A stretch of DNA of 64,000 nt from Ursus arctos (GCF_023065955.2 NW_026622797.1:56107689-56171688), one strand, 5' to 3'. Numbered from the stretch's first letter, positions 1 through 13,465 are shown. The notes: generated by a model not told the origin, from the letters alone. Program-made: numbers and translations.

Positions 1-564
1 ATTCTGATTAATCAGAAGTAGCCTCTTTCATTTCACTCAACCTGACTCAGTTCTTGGAAAGCAGGCGTCTCGGATTCCCCATCCCATCTGCTGGGTGACA
101 TGTTAGACCTGACTAGTTTGGATCTAGCATGGGTCCATTTTCATAGACTGTAACACCTTAAAATTGTTTAGATAATATTTACAGATACTCATAATTCTAT
201 TTCCAATATAATAAATAAAATAATAAGGATCTATATCACAATTATTATCTGTTAATACAGTAAATTTTCTATCCTATGAGTCCTTTAAAGAAGATGATTA
301 CATCATTAATGGTCATAAACAAATATGATCTGATCAACACTGCAATCAAAGTATTTTATCTTTGGTACACCCTATTTCTGATTTTTTCCCTCAATTCTCA
401 CTTTGAGGTCTAGTTATGGTGACCATATCATTTACTGATGCTATTGAGAGTTGAAAAAAAAAAAAAAGACACAAGTAATGATCAGTTCATGATGCCAGGT
501 ACTAAGTGAGACTTTCCTGGAAAAGTTGTGGCATATGTACATCCTATCTCTAATGGGAAAAAAT

Positions 565-735
565 GAAGGATTCATGGTCAGGAGTGCCAGATGGCATTAC
601 TAGTTTATCTTTCACTAGGGGAGAAATCTTGGACAAGTCGCTTTATCATAAAGTTTCCCCTCTATAAATTAGAATATTTATTCCTGCTGTGTCTAATTTT
701 CAAGAGTACTGTGAATATTTAATATATATTTCTAT
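565..735 (+). repeat. MIR-like SINE fossil
   Basis: The stretch 'cttggacaagtcgctttatc' followed by 'tttcccctctataaattaga' matches the MIR core pattern (cttgggcaagt..acttaacc..cctcagtttcc..tctgtaaaatgg). It is highly diverged and its ends are not sharp. Confidence 0.45.
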
Positions 736-3044
736 GTATTAGAACATGTTTCTATGTTCTATGTTCCAAACAAAAAATGTATTAAAAATATTAGTTCATT
801 TTTACTGTAATTTTGTGTGATTTTGAAACAAGAGAACAATGGATATTTCATTATCATTATTTAAAAACTGTAGATATGCATGAAGTAGAATAAGACATCT
901 TTTCATCTTATGAATTATTTTGTCTAATAAGCTATGTAAAATGCTATGCATTAAAGATGCAAAAGCAAATAATTGAGGCTAGAAATGTAATTAAATGTAA
1001 AAACTGGATATTGAACCTGAGATCACTGAGAAGTTGGGAATAACTATGGGAAGAAGGTCCAATAGAAGACTACGATAATCCAGGATGCCTAAATGAACTA
1101 ATTGGTTGGCATGGTGAATGTACAGATTGCAACATTAGCTTGGTAAAATAAGACAATAAATATCTATATAGTAGTGCCTAATATGATCCAAAAACATGCC
1201 AGTATCAATAGATTCAATTATAGTTCAAGAAATACTAAAAACAAACAAAAACAAACAACAAACAAAGAGAAATAAATCTATGTATAGATAAATAAATGTG
1301 TTCCCATTGCTAAAGGAAAAGGACCAGAAATTGTGAAATTATTTTAGCACAGAACTATGGCATTAACCTTGAAGTACAATTTGCATAAGCAAATTTGCAT
1401 ATTTTATTCTAGATACCCAAAATGTCCAAATTTATGGCTACTTATGAAAATCACCTTAGACTGTAAAGCATAGAATATATATATTTTATGATCTTGGAGC
1501 CCTTTAGTCCTTGAAAGATACCTTACCAGGTAAACAACTGAATTAAATAATAGTAAATATATTTGAAAAGAAATCCTGAGAAAAATAAAACTTGTTTAAT
1601 GCTCAGGAGGAGAATTAACAAGTAACTATTCGTATTATACACAATAGGATTTTGTGTTCCTGTTTCCGTTTTCCTCCTGGTCCTTCTTCTCCTCCTTGTC
1701 TTTAAATGTAGACTACAAATGGTTTGATGAATTGAACGGCTTAGGGAATGAACTTCATCGGCTCTCTCACTCAGCATTTATCAAAAAGGGATTTAGCAAG
1801 CACAAGGATGTAATTTACCGAAATATTTTAAAATACTTATAAATACGAAAAGTACTTATATTTAATCATGGGAAGTATCTTATAAATACATCTTTAAAAT
1901 TACATATGGACACGTATGTACATGTTGCTTCTCTGCGATATAAGGCAACATCTAAATTATGTGTGCTGAATAAAACCTGCACGCATTTTAAATCCTTTTT
2001 AAAAAGAAGCGACTTTAATCATCCAAAGTAGTAACACTCCCTCAATAAAAGCAACTTTTATAATTCCATTTAATCTTTAGAATATTCCATCTCTTTTCCT
2101 GTTGATTAAAAAAAAAGTTTAGTTTGTCTGAATAGTTCAAACTTGAGTGCTTTTCTTAAAAAGCTCTGCTGAGAAGTCATTAAAACTTGCCCACTGTGCT
2201 TCTGCAAACTGAATCTGATTTTGTGACCTTTATGTCTCACTTTTAAAATTTCAATCTGTCTGAAATCACTAGCTTAGTTTTTCTTTTTGCCTTTACCAAA
2301 ATCCTCTCTATTGACCTCAGCTGCTTTGACCCTCACCCACATACAGTATGATTAATACCAAAGTGGAGCTGCATTAAGCATTTGCTTTGACGGGCTCATT
2401 ATCTTTCTTCTTTGTTATTTTTCTTTGAGCCCTTTTTGATATGTATGAATTCATTGGAAACTGACAAGAGGCTTATGGTGATCTTATGCCCCCCTAAATA
2501 GGCTTTTATCTACACCATTTCAAATGCTACAGCAACATTAGAATGTATCACCCTTTTTACTTTGAGAACATAGAGCAATCTATTTATTCAAAAAAATCAA
2601 ATAATAGGGAAGAGACTAATCTGAGGTCATGGAACTGTGTCTTTCCTTGGGAACAACATTCTGAATCTCTGTGTAAAAGCTGTTTACAGCTGATTTCTGC
2701 AACTGACTAGTCTTTATTTTTATCTCAATTAACATAAATATTGACACTATTAACTCTAAGGACACCTGCACAAAAGTTTTTTTAAAAAATTCCAATTATT
2801 GCAAATAGTATGGCTATATTCTACAATAACCCAACTATAACTGATTTAACTGGAAACAAATTTTACCATTTCTATAAATTCCAAAGCAGCATAATTTCTA
2901 CTCTTAAATGTAAAATTATATATGTAATTATGGCATATATTATATTAAATATATTTATACTAAAAATAAATCTACTAATAAATATAAATTTTTGTATATA
3001 AAAATATATCTATATTTACACTAAATCCATCATATTCATACTAT
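736..3044. other. AT-rich intron, nothing recognised
   Basis: Single-copy-looking AT-rich sequence. A CT-rich patch at 1660-1700 and an AT-rich low-complexity run at about 2920-3020 are present. I see no gene, RNA or named repeat. Confidence 0.6.
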
Positions 3045-3230
3045 AAATCAAATTCTTGGCTCTGGAACTCTATATCTATATGACTTTCAACAAGACATTT
3101 GATTCTAGAAACTTTAATTGCCTTACTTTTATATGTGGATAATAGGAACATCCAGATCATAGCTTGTTGTGAGGATTATATAACAAAAATGCATGGGAAG
3201 TACCTAACATGGTGCCTGGTGTACATTTGA
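3045..3230 (+). repeat. MIR SINE fossil
   Basis: It contains the MIR-type order: 'tggctctggaactc', 'tttcaacaagacattt', 'gtggataataggaacat', 'ttgttgtgaggattatataa' and 'acatggtgcctggtgtacat'. The forward orientation reads on the plus strand. Confidence 0.65.
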
Positions 3231-3680
3231 AAAAAATGAAATAGTGAACACTCACTGCCATTTTAGGGCAGCAGAAATAAATCATTCCTCCGAATAAAAG
3301 GAAATGCACTTGTTGGTGACCCCATATAATTAAAATACTGGCATTGCTTAATGTACTATACACATTAAAATGAAGGGTAATAGGTTCCTATTATATCTAT
3401 ATATAACAAATAGAAGAACAAATAACTATATATTTAGAAGAATGTTCTTCGAAAATGGTTTATTTCTCTGGATCAATCTCACGTTTCTTCTAATGACTCA
3501 GGAGCATCCATGGAGCAAACTCTTAAGACTGTATTAAATCCTTTGTCTGCTGTAATCATATTTAGTAAATGCTTGCCTTTACAATCTAATATTATGAAAA
3601 TGCCCTAAAATAGTAAAATACTTTTTTCTTTAAATTTCATCGTTTCCACTAAAGAAATAACGAAATAAACATTTATTGTA

Positions 3681-3897
3681 GGGGCGCCTGGGTGGCTCAG
3701 TGGGTTAAGCATCTGCCTTTGGTTCAGGTCATGATCCCGGGGTCCTGGGAACAAGCCCTGCATCGGGGTCCCTGCTGGGCGAGGAGCCCGTCTCCCTCTC
3801 CCTCTATAACCTCCTCTCCCCCGCTCATGTGTATGTGTGCCCTTCCTCTCAAATAAATAAAAATCTTTAAAAAACAACAACAATAAAAACAAAAACC
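3681..3897 (+). mobile_element. CAN-SINE (tRNA-Lys-derived), complete
   Basis: The head is GGGGCGCCTGGGTGGCTCAG at 3681, followed by the B-box-like region, a CT-rich body and an A-rich tail with AAATAAATAAAAATC. It is flanked by an imperfect target-site duplication: catttattgta before and catttattatgta after. Non-coding, mobilised in trans by L1. Confidence 0.93.
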
Positions 3898-4684
3898 ATT
3901 TATTATGTATCAGTGAAGAGTGCGGCTTTCTGTTGCATGTTTTATCCTGCAAGGTAGCCCTGTGGCGTGCTGAGAAAGCTGAGGTTTAGGTGAAACAATT
4001 TTTTAAGGCAGCACAAGTGATAAATAAAGACTTGCAAGTTCTTATAAAATAAAAAGTTACTTTCTTAAGGTAATTGATTTTTTTTTATTTGGACAAAACC
4101 ATTGCTAGTTCCAAACTTTATTACCTACCAATTTTTCTTTACAATTAATTTGCTTTCTTCTCCGAAAAGAACTGACAGGAAGATGTGATAGCAAGAAAAA
4201 AAAAATCCTAAATGATATAAAGAATTTAAAAATCTGATGTTTTATCCAAGCATGCATGTCTCAATCCATAATGTAGATAACATACTCCAAGACTCTAACT
4301 TAATTAATAAATGTTTTTGATAAAGTAAGAATCTGAAAACATCAAAACCACTGTGAAGTATTCATGTACAAAAAGCTTTGAGGTGTGCGATAGAAATGGA
4401 ATGTTTGCAAGGACATCCAAAAATAATTAACAAGCTCCTTAAGTTTCTTTTATAAAAATACATAAATTCAATATACTTTGACTTTGAAATTGGGGCTAAA
4501 AAATAAATGTATGATATTTATGCAGTTCAGTATCAGATTTTATTGACATTTAAACCCAGATTATGAATTTAGAAATATAAATTAAATTTCTCTTTAGATC
4601 ATCAGCAATGTATGACCATAGGTTTTAATTAAAGTTTAAGACCAATTCTTTTCAAGTCAGTTGGTTCAATCCATAACATGTATG

Positions 4685-4875
4685 AGCCATATATTCTAGG
4701 GTACTTACAAGAATTAACCCATACTAACTCTATGAGGTGGGGTCTTTTATTATCCCCATTTTGAAGGTAAGTTACAAAGCACTAAGTAGCTCGTTCAGGG
4801 TCAAACAGCTAGTAATGTGGTAGGAATGGGATTCAAATTTAGGCACTGCAGCCCCAGAACCTCTATTCTTTGTTA
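4685..4875 (-). repeat. MIR SINE fossil
   Basis: The plus strand reads the MIR reverse complement: 'ctctatgaggtggggtctt', 'attatccccattttgaagg', 'cagggtcaaacagctagtaa' and 'gggattcaaatttaggcac'. These are clear MIR core and tRNA-side landmarks. Confidence 0.78.
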
Positions 4876-6474
4876 TTATATTTTTTTGCAATCTCTTTTG
4901 CAATCTGTGACTTCAATATGCAATCCCTCATAGAACAGACTAGAGTTAAAAATAACCTGAAGCAGACTGTCTAATGCAAACTATTATAATATTGTATATA
5001 TCTTACTGGTGAAATACCACATACTGCAGATTCAGATGTTAGAAAGCTCATAAAAGAAATTATCTCAGAATTCAGTTTTTAATCACAGAGGTAGCCTCCC
5101 CCCCAAATAATAATGCTGTGAAGCAATGCACAAGATCATTATGATTAAGTTTTTATGAATCATTCACAAACATGCACATACACATATACACACAGACCTA
5201 ACACTGACATAAACCCTGAGCTTATCAGTTCCCACAGCACTGAGCTATTTGAAGCAGCAGATGAAGGAGAGAAGGCAGTTTTATGATCTGATAAAACAAA
5301 TAGTAAAGCGAAGATGTTCTTTAAATAGTTTCCAAGGTAACTGGTTATGGACTTGGAATCTATAAATAGAGGTACAGAGGATTTTAAGCCCAAGAAAAAA
5401 AAGGGAAATTAATGCTACCATTTCTTTAAAAATGAATGCAAATCAAATGAAAGGAGAGATGAAGCCTGTAGAAAACAGGAAAAAAGAAGTTACAGAAAAT
5501 GTATCTACGTTGATTGCATATGAACCACATTATTTATACTTCACCAACCTGCACTTATTGAAATTTAGAAAAATGAAGATATTAAAATGTAAATCTAAGT
5601 ATCATCTGATCAGTATATATTCATATAATTAAATATAACTATGCATAATTATATATATTTATACTAATAATTAATATATATCTAATTAATTATAATAGAG
5701 GAAACTAATTGATGTTTAATTGGAATTCATTAATAGGAGTTAGCACATACTTAATTAATCCCATATGTCTTAAATTAACTATCACACCTAATAGGAATTT
5801 AACAAGCAGTTACATTTTCATTACATTTATACAAATATAAAGTTACTGTTAAAAATAGTCAAAGATCTATCAGCATTAGGCTTTAAAATTTAGACATAAT
5901 ACAATTACTAAAGCAAAATAATCACTTATGGAATTAATAATAGATTACCACCTATCTTTTTGGTTTTATTGTGCGTTCTTACTATTAGGAGTTCATTTGC
6001 TATGATTCTAAAGAACCACTAACGTAGCCATTCTGAATGTAGCCATCTATGCCTTCACTAATGCCTTATGCATGTAAGTGTTCCAAAAAGTTACTATAAA
6101 GTGAATAACAATATATTCCTCATACAGTGATATGTAGACTATAGTTCTTAAGCTTAGTAGCTTTGAACTTTTTTTGTATATGTAATAGATTTCTTTTTTT
6201 ATTTTTATTTTTATTTTTTTTACAAATTCATTCATTCAACCAGTGCTAGGTGCTGTTTCAGGCATGAATCATAATAGAATGATTCTTTGCTAATGGTCTG
6301 GTGCAATATCATACTTAGGTCTAGACATAATATTCTTTCACAACCTCACCAGCTCATGCAGGAAGTGAAGTACCAATGAATCAAACAAGATGGAAAGTAT
6401 GGGCATCCATGCTCAAGGTTACCTAATAGAAAAAGCAAAAATCCCCCAAATGTTTCATTGTGACACTATTTAAG
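4876..6474. other. AT-rich intron with low-complexity patches
   Basis: The sequence is AT-rich throughout. TA-rich low complexity occupies about 5620-5700, and an A/T run about 6188-6222. A short 'attcattcaaccagtgctaggtgctg' stretch at about 6228-6255 resembles a mammalian-wide repeat tail but is too short to assign. No coding region is supported. Confidence 0.55.
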
Positions 6475-6489
6475 ATGCTTTTACCTTCT

Positions 6490-6699
6490 GGGGTGCCTGG
6501 GCGGCTCAGTCGGTTAAGTGTCTGCCTTCAGCTTGGATCGTTATCCCAGGGGACTGGGATTGAAAGCCCCATCTCAGGCTCCCTGCTCAGTGGGGAGTCT
6601 ACTTCTCCCTCTCCCTATGCCCCTCCATCCTGCCTCGTGCTTTCTCGCTCACTTTATCTCAAATAAATAAATAAATAAAATCTTAAAAAAAAAAAAAAA
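6490..6699 (+). mobile_element. CAN-SINE, first of a head-to-tail pair
   Basis: The head GGGGTGCCTGGGCGGCTCAG begins at 6490 and the (AAAT)n/poly-A tail ends at 6699. The left flank atgcttttaccttct (6475-6489) has its duplicate only after the second SINE (atgcttttatctcc, 6922-6935), so the pair shares one target-site duplication. Confidence 0.92.
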
Positions 6700-6704
6700 G
6701 ATGA

Positions 6705-6921
6705 GGGCACCTGGTGGCTCAGTTCGTTAAGCACCTGCCTTCAGCTCAGGTCATGATCCCAGGGTCCTGGGATCAAGTCCGGCATTGGGCTCCTTGCTCA
6801 GCGGGAAGCCTGCTTCTCTCTCTGCCCCTCCCCCTGCTTGTGGGCTTGCTCGCTCTCTTTCTCTTTCTCGCTCTCAAAAATAAAGTCTTTAAAAAATAAA
6901 TAAAAATTAAAATTTAAAAAA
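6705..6921 (+). mobile_element. CAN-SINE, second of a head-to-tail pair
   Basis: The head 'gggcacctggtggctcag' starts five bases after the poly-A tail of the preceding SINE. The body reads 'catgatcccagggtcctggg' and ends in AATAAAGTCTTT plus A-rich sequence. It either inserted into the A-tail of the first copy or moved with it as a dimer. Confidence 0.92.
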
Positions 6922-6935
6922 ATGCTTTTATCTCC

Positions 6936-8720
6936 TTATGACTTTTATCAGGGCTGTTGCAATGACAAAAGAGAGCTGTCAAGGTCAAACTATGCAGAAG
7001 AAAATATAACTAACTAATGTGTGGTTAGTTCAGGAAAGTATCCAGTCAATCCACACCAATATATTCACCAATTGCTAAATCACTCTTCTCTGTTTGAGTG
7101 TGAGACATAACTTTGACACATACACTAAAATATAATGATTTTCTAATTAAAAGAATAATTTAAAGATAAATCTCCATTATTCTGATTGAGTTCAGTATTC
7201 CATTGTCACTTGAAAAAATAAAAAATAAGTTTTCATTTTTTTTGAATTTGTAATTGTAGCTCACTAAAATAAAATCATCATATTTATGAGTGCTCTGAAA
7301 AAGAATCAAATGGCATTTAAGTCATATCAAAAGTGCATTTAGTTCAATTTAATTGCTAATTTGAAAGAGATTGAAATCCAGACACTGAGATAAAAGTGCA
7401 TAAATTCATATTCAAATACAGTTCTTCATACTATAAAATGCATATGGCATGAACTTTGTAAGAGAGACACGATTTCTCAATAGCATGAGTATAAAATATG
7501 CCATAGGTCTTATATCTTCTCTTTTTTGACAGAAAAAAATATGATGTAACTACGTAATGAGGGCAAAAATATTACATATACCACACAATTTGTTATAAAT
7601 TAAATTTAAACATATGTGAACCTTCTCACTGACTTCCTTTTATTCTTCATTCTATTTCTTTGCCACTTTTTTCCCTCTCTTCCACACTCTTGTATTACAG
7701 TGTATGCTCTCTGCTACGATCCTAAGAACTTCCTTTCAAGCCCATCCTGGGCTATTACTTTACATTTTTTTCCAACCAATGATTACATTTTGGCTTCCTT
7801 TTTTAAAGGCTAAGAGTCTAATGCATATTTATAGCCCCAGAGTTTGTCTGACAGAGATGAACCATCTTTATTGACCACCTCTCCCCCACTAAACATGGCT
7901 AACATACATATATTCAGGATAAAGTCCAAGACATGCAGATTTATATCAGAAGGCACTCTCCAAAATCCATGGAAGATTTCACATTCTGTGTTCAGAGGAC
8001 ATACAAAAAAGCCAGAATGTCACTGAGAGAGATGTGGAACTAGTTCTCTAGACAGCTTGAAAGGAGTTAGGACTTTATCATATTATTGGACCTGAAATAT
8101 TAAAGAGCTTGATGGCTTTTTGGATATATGTCCTACATACAGTGAACGAGCAAGGTTCTTCTAGCAGTGTAATCATGTCTTGTGTAGAATATATCACAAA
8201 AGTACCCCTCAGGGGCAAAATATGGTTTATAAAAGTATTTTCTCTGACCTGCAAAATGTTTTCACTGAATTTGAATACTTTCCAGCATGGTACAAATCCC
8301 AAATTAGCTTCAATCTTACCATAGCTGATTGTCTAGGACAGGCACATTTACTTAATTTGCTTATTATCTGACCATTTGCTGAGTTTCATGACCTCTAATT
8401 CAAAGCAATATTCTATGGAGTCCCAGGATTTCATAGAGAGGTCCCTAGAGTTTCTGGAGAGGAAGACAGGGTATGGAGAAGGTAGAAACCATGGGACAAC
8501 TGAAGAGCTCAACTTCCACATATTTTATATATTGGATATCCATGTATTATTTTATTTGAGGAGAATATATTGCTTCTTTAAATAAGAAACTATGTTTTAA
8601 AATCACTGCTCTAAAAACATGGTTTAATTTGATTACTGGGGTCTGATTTGTGAATCATCTTCCTGGAAAATAATCTTATGAGAAGGCCCTTTTTTGCTTC
8701 CATAACTAATTGTCCTTGAA

Positions 8721-8723
<3 letters not shown>
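6936..8723. other. Intron, nothing recognised
   Basis: AT-rich sequence with short open frames (about 60-74 codons) on both strands at 8078-8590 that overlap one another and match no family I know. They are best read as chance frames. Confidence 0.5.

Positions 8724-8764
<41 letters not shown>
8724..8764 (+). repeat. (GT)n microsatellite
   Basis: Uninterrupted GT dinucleotide run of about 20 copies. Likely length-variable. Confidence 0.97.
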
Positions 8765-8768
<4 letters not shown>

Positions 8769-9221
8769 GTGTGTATTCCTATATGTATAAACCACAAATA
8801 TATCTGTAATTCTACTAGGGTATCTGTTCCCATTTAATTCTTCCTAAATAACTGCTGAATTATTGCAGAACTGGAAATATCCTTGAAGGTTCACTGAGGC
8901 CCAGAGAAAATAAATGAATTTGAATTCCAATGTTCCAGTCAAGGGAAATGCTATTAAAGATACATTTTGCTTGGGACAGTTCTTTGTTGGCCAGGCACGA
9001 CTCCACACACAGGTACAGGGAGTGTAACATCCCTGGTGCTCTGTGCCATGATGACAGCCAGACAATAAATCTCATTGCTTACATTTCCAAATGACTTTTC
9101 TGCTGGGGATGCTAAACTCTCCAGTTTAGAATGACAGAATATTATTTAAAATTTAACATGAGCCAAAGCTCTGCATTCCTAGTTCTGTTCCTACCCCTAC
9201 ACAACACTTCTATCAATTAAT

Positions 9222-9420
9222 TTTTTTAAGATTTTATATATTTATTTTTTTTTTTTGAGGGAGAGTGAGAGTGAGCACACAAGTGGGGGCGGGGAGGGGC
9301 AGAGGGAGAAGCAGACTCCTTGAGAAGCGGGGAGTCAGATACGAGACTCAATCCCAGGACCCTGGGGTCATGACTTGAGCCAAAGGCAGACGCTTAACTG
9401 CCTGAGCCATCCAGGCCCCC
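9222..9420 (-). mobile_element. CAN-SINE
   Basis: Reverse orientation: T-rich tail at the left, 'gacgcttaactgcctgagcc' and 'atccaggccccc' at the right. Target-site duplication is imperfect (tcaattaattt / taattaattaa). Confidence 0.92.
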
Positions 9421-10552
9421 CTAATTAATTAATAACTTTAAGCATGTTGAGTCTTTTTAATAATTTTACCCATTTGCCATATGAATATTAAATCTAACTT
9501 ATGAAGGATTACTTTCATGTAGCTAAACTTTATGTAGAACATACAAGATTTTTTTTAAAGCCTTGTTTTGTTCTGTCTGCAAAAATATTTAATCTTTTAT
9601 TTTGCTCAGAATAACAAGATGTCTGTTACAAGCAATCTGACAAGCATGTTTTCCAAATGTTCAAAAAGTATGGAGATTTTCAAGCTCACCTTCCGAAAAT
9701 AAAACCAGGATACAGATTTCAAGAACTCAAAACCTAAGGTTTAAAAAAATCAACGAACCTAGTTTAAGGAATTATAGGTAAATGGTAACTATACACTGCT
9801 CACGTAGTCTTATTCAAACACAACATATTCTCTTTGAAGCTGATAGGAAATTGTAGGGTACTCGCAGGTGAAAAAAATTAATATCTGTTTGCACATACTC
9901 TATATGAAAGAGTGATTTCAAGTAAATTTCCCATTAAGCAAAATATTTTGATCATTAAACCAACAATTACATTAATATACAAGATAATAATAATTTAAGC
10001 CAATGTGCCATGTAATGTTGGAAATTCAATAAGATTTTGACAGGACGCTTATTAGTGCATAAATGTATTTAAGCGATAGAGGAAAACTCTAGGTTTATGG
10101 TTGCACTAAAGATTTTGTGCCCTAAAAGGGGATGACAAGGAAACAGCAATTAGAGACATAGCAGCAATACTGTCCTTTCACCTCACACTGACCTGTCTTT
10201 CTAAGATTGATGCAGCAGGCATGAATGTAAACACTTAAACCAATGTGCAAAAAAACCATGATTTTCTTTAGCTAACTTCATTATGCTGTGAGTTTGAGTT
10301 TCCAGTAGCAGTGGGGTAAGCAGGAAATTTTGGAGGAGGGATAGGAAACCAACCAAAAGCCAACTGCTGACTAAATTTGCCAACTTTACTCCTTTCCAGG
10401 TTAAAACCATCATTTTAGTGTATTTATTAAACCAATTAAAAGTTCAAGTTCCCTGTTATCATTTATTGTCCAAACTGGAACAATTATGAGAATGAAGAGA
10501 GGGTGCTAAAATAATCTAAAGGACTTAATTGATTTAAAAAGGTGAAAATCGT

Positions 10553-10761
10553 GGGGCACCTGGGTGGCTCAGTCATTAAGAATCTGCCTTCAGCTCAGGG
10601 CGTGATCCCAGGGTACTGGGATCAAGCCCCGCATCGGGCTCCCTGCTCTGCTGGGAGCCTGCTTCTTCCTCTCCCACTCCCCCTGCTTGTGTTCCCTCTC
10701 CCGCTGGCTTTCTCTCCCTCTGTCTGTCAAATAAATAAATAAAATCTAAAAAAAAAATGAA
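10553..10761 (+). mobile_element. CAN-SINE, arctoid-like subfamily
   Basis: Head GGGGCACCTGGGTGGCTCAG, body 'cttcttcctctcccactcc', tail AAATAAATAAATAAAATC. Flanked by taaaaaggtgaaaatc (left) and taaaaaggtgagaatc (right), a 16-bp target-site duplication with one difference. Confidence 0.95.
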
Positions 10762-10819
10762 TAAAAAGGTGAGAATCAGGACTATCATAGGAAAACTGGA
10801 TATTCTGATACCTCCCACC

Positions 10820-11042
10820 TTTTTTTTTTTTTTTTTTGAGGTGGGGGGGAGCGAGCATGTGCTTGCACATGGGATGGAGGCAGGTAAGGGATGCTGAGGG
10901 GGCAGAGGGAGAGAGAGAATCTCAAGCAGGCTCCACACCAGCACAGAGCCTGACATGGGGCTTGATCTCACAACCCTGAGATCATGACCTGAGCCAAAAT
11001 CAAGAGTTAAACACTTACCCGATGGAGCCACCCAGGTGCCCC
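10820..11042 (-). mobile_element. Older CAN-SINE subfamily member
   Basis: Reverse orientation with 'cagcacagagcctgacatgg', 'cttgatctcacaaccctgag' and 'gagccacccaggtgcccc', the older SINEC type shared across carnivorans. Poly-T tail at 10820-10836. Flanks 'cctcccacc' and 'actccacc' suggest a target-site duplication. Confidence 0.9.
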
Positions 11043-12229
11043 TGGACTCCACCTTTTAAAGGTGTTTCTCTCTTCCCAAAGGAACTTTAGTCTTCCTCCT
11101 TTTCCCAAATCCAGAATTTGAGTGTAGAAGGAAGCAAATTTATCTTTCTAGGAATGAAGTTGGAGGTCTCATTTTCCTACTGTCTCTGGGCTCTAACATG
11201 CCACCATTGAGATGCCATTCATTTGGTAAGTCAGAGTATGTGCAAATGGTGCCATTTGTACCTTTTGGAGCATTTGCTCTAGCCTGAAATTTTTGTCTAA
11301 TCCAGTCACATTTTATCCCTGATATGGCACTGAAAAAGTTCTGAGTTACTATATACAACACAAGGTGTGATCACATCAGTTAATGATGAGAAAATGGCCA
11401 TGGCTTTTGAATTTCCATTCCTGGTTTTTCATTTTCTTAAGTTTTACTATGCAGGATCAGAAAGGCTCACCTCCCTCCTGCTTTAAATTACATGTACAAT
11501 TTAGATGACACTGAAGAGAAGCCACCTTTTAGCTTGTCTTCCTTCACTTTTAGATTAAAGGGCTCATTAATCAGTCTACCACCCAGGTTAAATCAGGACA
11601 GCTTAACTGCCATATATGCATGGTAGAGTGACCAAAAATGCAAACATCATGATGTTTTAGCTTAACTCCACACCAGAAAATTTTATTTATGAAGAGACCA
11701 TTTAGGAAACAGAGTAATTAGTGAAAGACATGGGGAAATAACATGAGATATTTTCCCCCTAAAAGAGGAAAAGAGTAGGCCCAAAATATCTAAGCAGTCA
11801 AGGTTAAAGATCAAAAGGACCACCAACCAATTCTCTTTGCTGAAATTTGATGACAAATTAATATAAATGGATCTTCCTAACTCCTCCAAAATTGTAAGAT
11901 TTCAGTCTCCTTTTGAAGAATTTGGCTTGAAATAGTGGATGTGAAAATATACTGCTCGGCAGAGACTAAGAATTCAATAAATGTGTTTCCATATTTTCTG
12001 TATCTCTTTCCTTCCATCTGTCCATCAACCTTCTCATCCACTCAACTATCTTCCTACCTTTGATTCCCTACCTCATTCTCACCGACCATACAACTCTGCC
12101 TTCCATCTGCTCACCTAATAAAACCAAGGCTATCTGAGTGAATTCTACATGTCATTTGGATTTTAAAATACTTTTTAACCTCTACTTTACTTCTTCTTTT
12201 CCCAGTTCATCTCAGAGGAAGGAGAAAGC
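11043..12229. other. Intron, nothing recognised
   Basis: No gene or named repeat is seen. Short open frames at 11140-11361 and 11683-11889 (minus) have no recognisable family. Confidence 0.5.
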
Positions 12230-12540
12230 ATTTTCTTTTTCATTGTTCCTTTGAAACTTTTCTCTTCTTCAAGGCATTGTTCAAATGATAGCTCTTCTGT
12301 AAATGTACTCCAATCTCCCTCCTTTCCTGATTTCCCATGTTACACTTAATTATCATTTCTTTGAATTCCCACAGAACTTTGAGTATATCATCATTGTAGT
12401 AACTACTTTTTCCTCTCATAGTTTTGTAATCTACATGGCTGACACCTCTATAAACTGTAAAATCTTTGAAGTCAAGGATCATTTACCTCTTTAAATTGGC
12501 TATTAATGTCCAATAGATTTTGAGCATTAAAGATGCCTAG
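12230..12540 (+). repeat. L2 LINE 3'-end fossil
   Basis: The order 'ttcaaggcattgttcaaatg', 'cctttcctgatttccca', 'cttaattatcatttctttg', 'aaactgtaaaatctttgaag', 'caaggatcatttacct' follows the L2 3' end (feature of an agent-long non-LTR element: ..lagctcaaatg..ccttccctgat..actgtgagctccttgagggcaggga..). It is diverged and truncated. Confidence 0.55.
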
Positions 12541-12684
12541 CCAATGATATTTGAGCTGAATGATGTTGATGGTGTAGACAATGTACCATATGACCTTTTA
12601 ACTTTCCATACCCCTGTCCTTCTAAATGATTGTCTGCACTAGCCTTTCCCAGGTTTCTAAGATGTTAAATTTTAGTCAACTTGT

Positions 12685-12911
12685 CTTTTTTTTTAAGATT
12701 TGATTTATTTATTTGAGATAGAGCAAGTGAGAGAGAGAGAAAGAGAGAGACAGAGAGAAAAGTAGCAGTGGGGAGGGGCAGAGGGAGAGAGAAAGGGAGA
12801 AGCAAGCTCTCCATTGAGCAGGGAACCCAACATGGTTCTCAGTCCCAGGACCCTGGAATCATGACGTGAGCTGAAGGCAGATGCTTAACCAAATGAGCCA
12901 CCCAGGCGCCC
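12685..12911 (-). mobile_element. CAN-SINE
   Basis: Reverse orientation: T tail, GA-rich body (agagagagaaagagagagac), 'ccaggaccctggaatcatga' and 'gagccacccaggcgccc'. Target-site duplication tcaacttgtctttt / tcaatttgtctttg. Confidence 0.95.
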
Positions 12912-13465
12912 TTCAATTTGTCTTTGGTCATGTATTTTCCATAGATTAACTCATAAGTTAAGAAATATATCAGAATTTCTGATAAAGGCTATATAAAAAG
13001 AGAAAATTTTAAATCCATGATGCTAAGAAAAGACGAATATATTTATAAACTCGAAACAAACAAAATAAAACAAAACAAAGTCTGAAAGGTGGATGGAACA
13101 AGCCACCAGCCTGCTTGGGTCTGCATCAGGAATCAAGCATGTGTAGCTGAGAATTCAGACTCATGTTGTAAACAGAACACATGTGTTCCAGGACAGGTGG
13201 CAGAATGGAGCCTGGCTCACTGTTCTACATGACAGATTGAAGCCGAATTCTATTGCCTGGGGATCTGGTTTATAAAAAGCTGCCTGAGTGGGGACTCAGG
13301 AAGACATAGAGACAACGTACTGACCAGGAACAGAACCAAGCTGCCTGTTCTGAAAAAAATTTTTTTTTAATTCAAAAAAAGAGGGGGGTAGGTCATAATT
13401 AATTTGCTGCTTCTAATCTTCTACTTCAAAGAACATCAATTTTCATTTATTTGCCATATGTTCTG
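12912..13465. other. Intron, nothing recognised
   Basis: Mixed AT-rich and, at 13080-13330, moderately GC-rich sequence. No open frame or repeat family is identified. Confidence 0.5.

Noticed and set aside
10576..11052. Minus-strand frame of 158 codons
   Set aside because: It reads through two oppositely oriented SINEs. The Pro/Ser-rich and Lys-rich runs come from their CT-rich bodies and poly-T tail.
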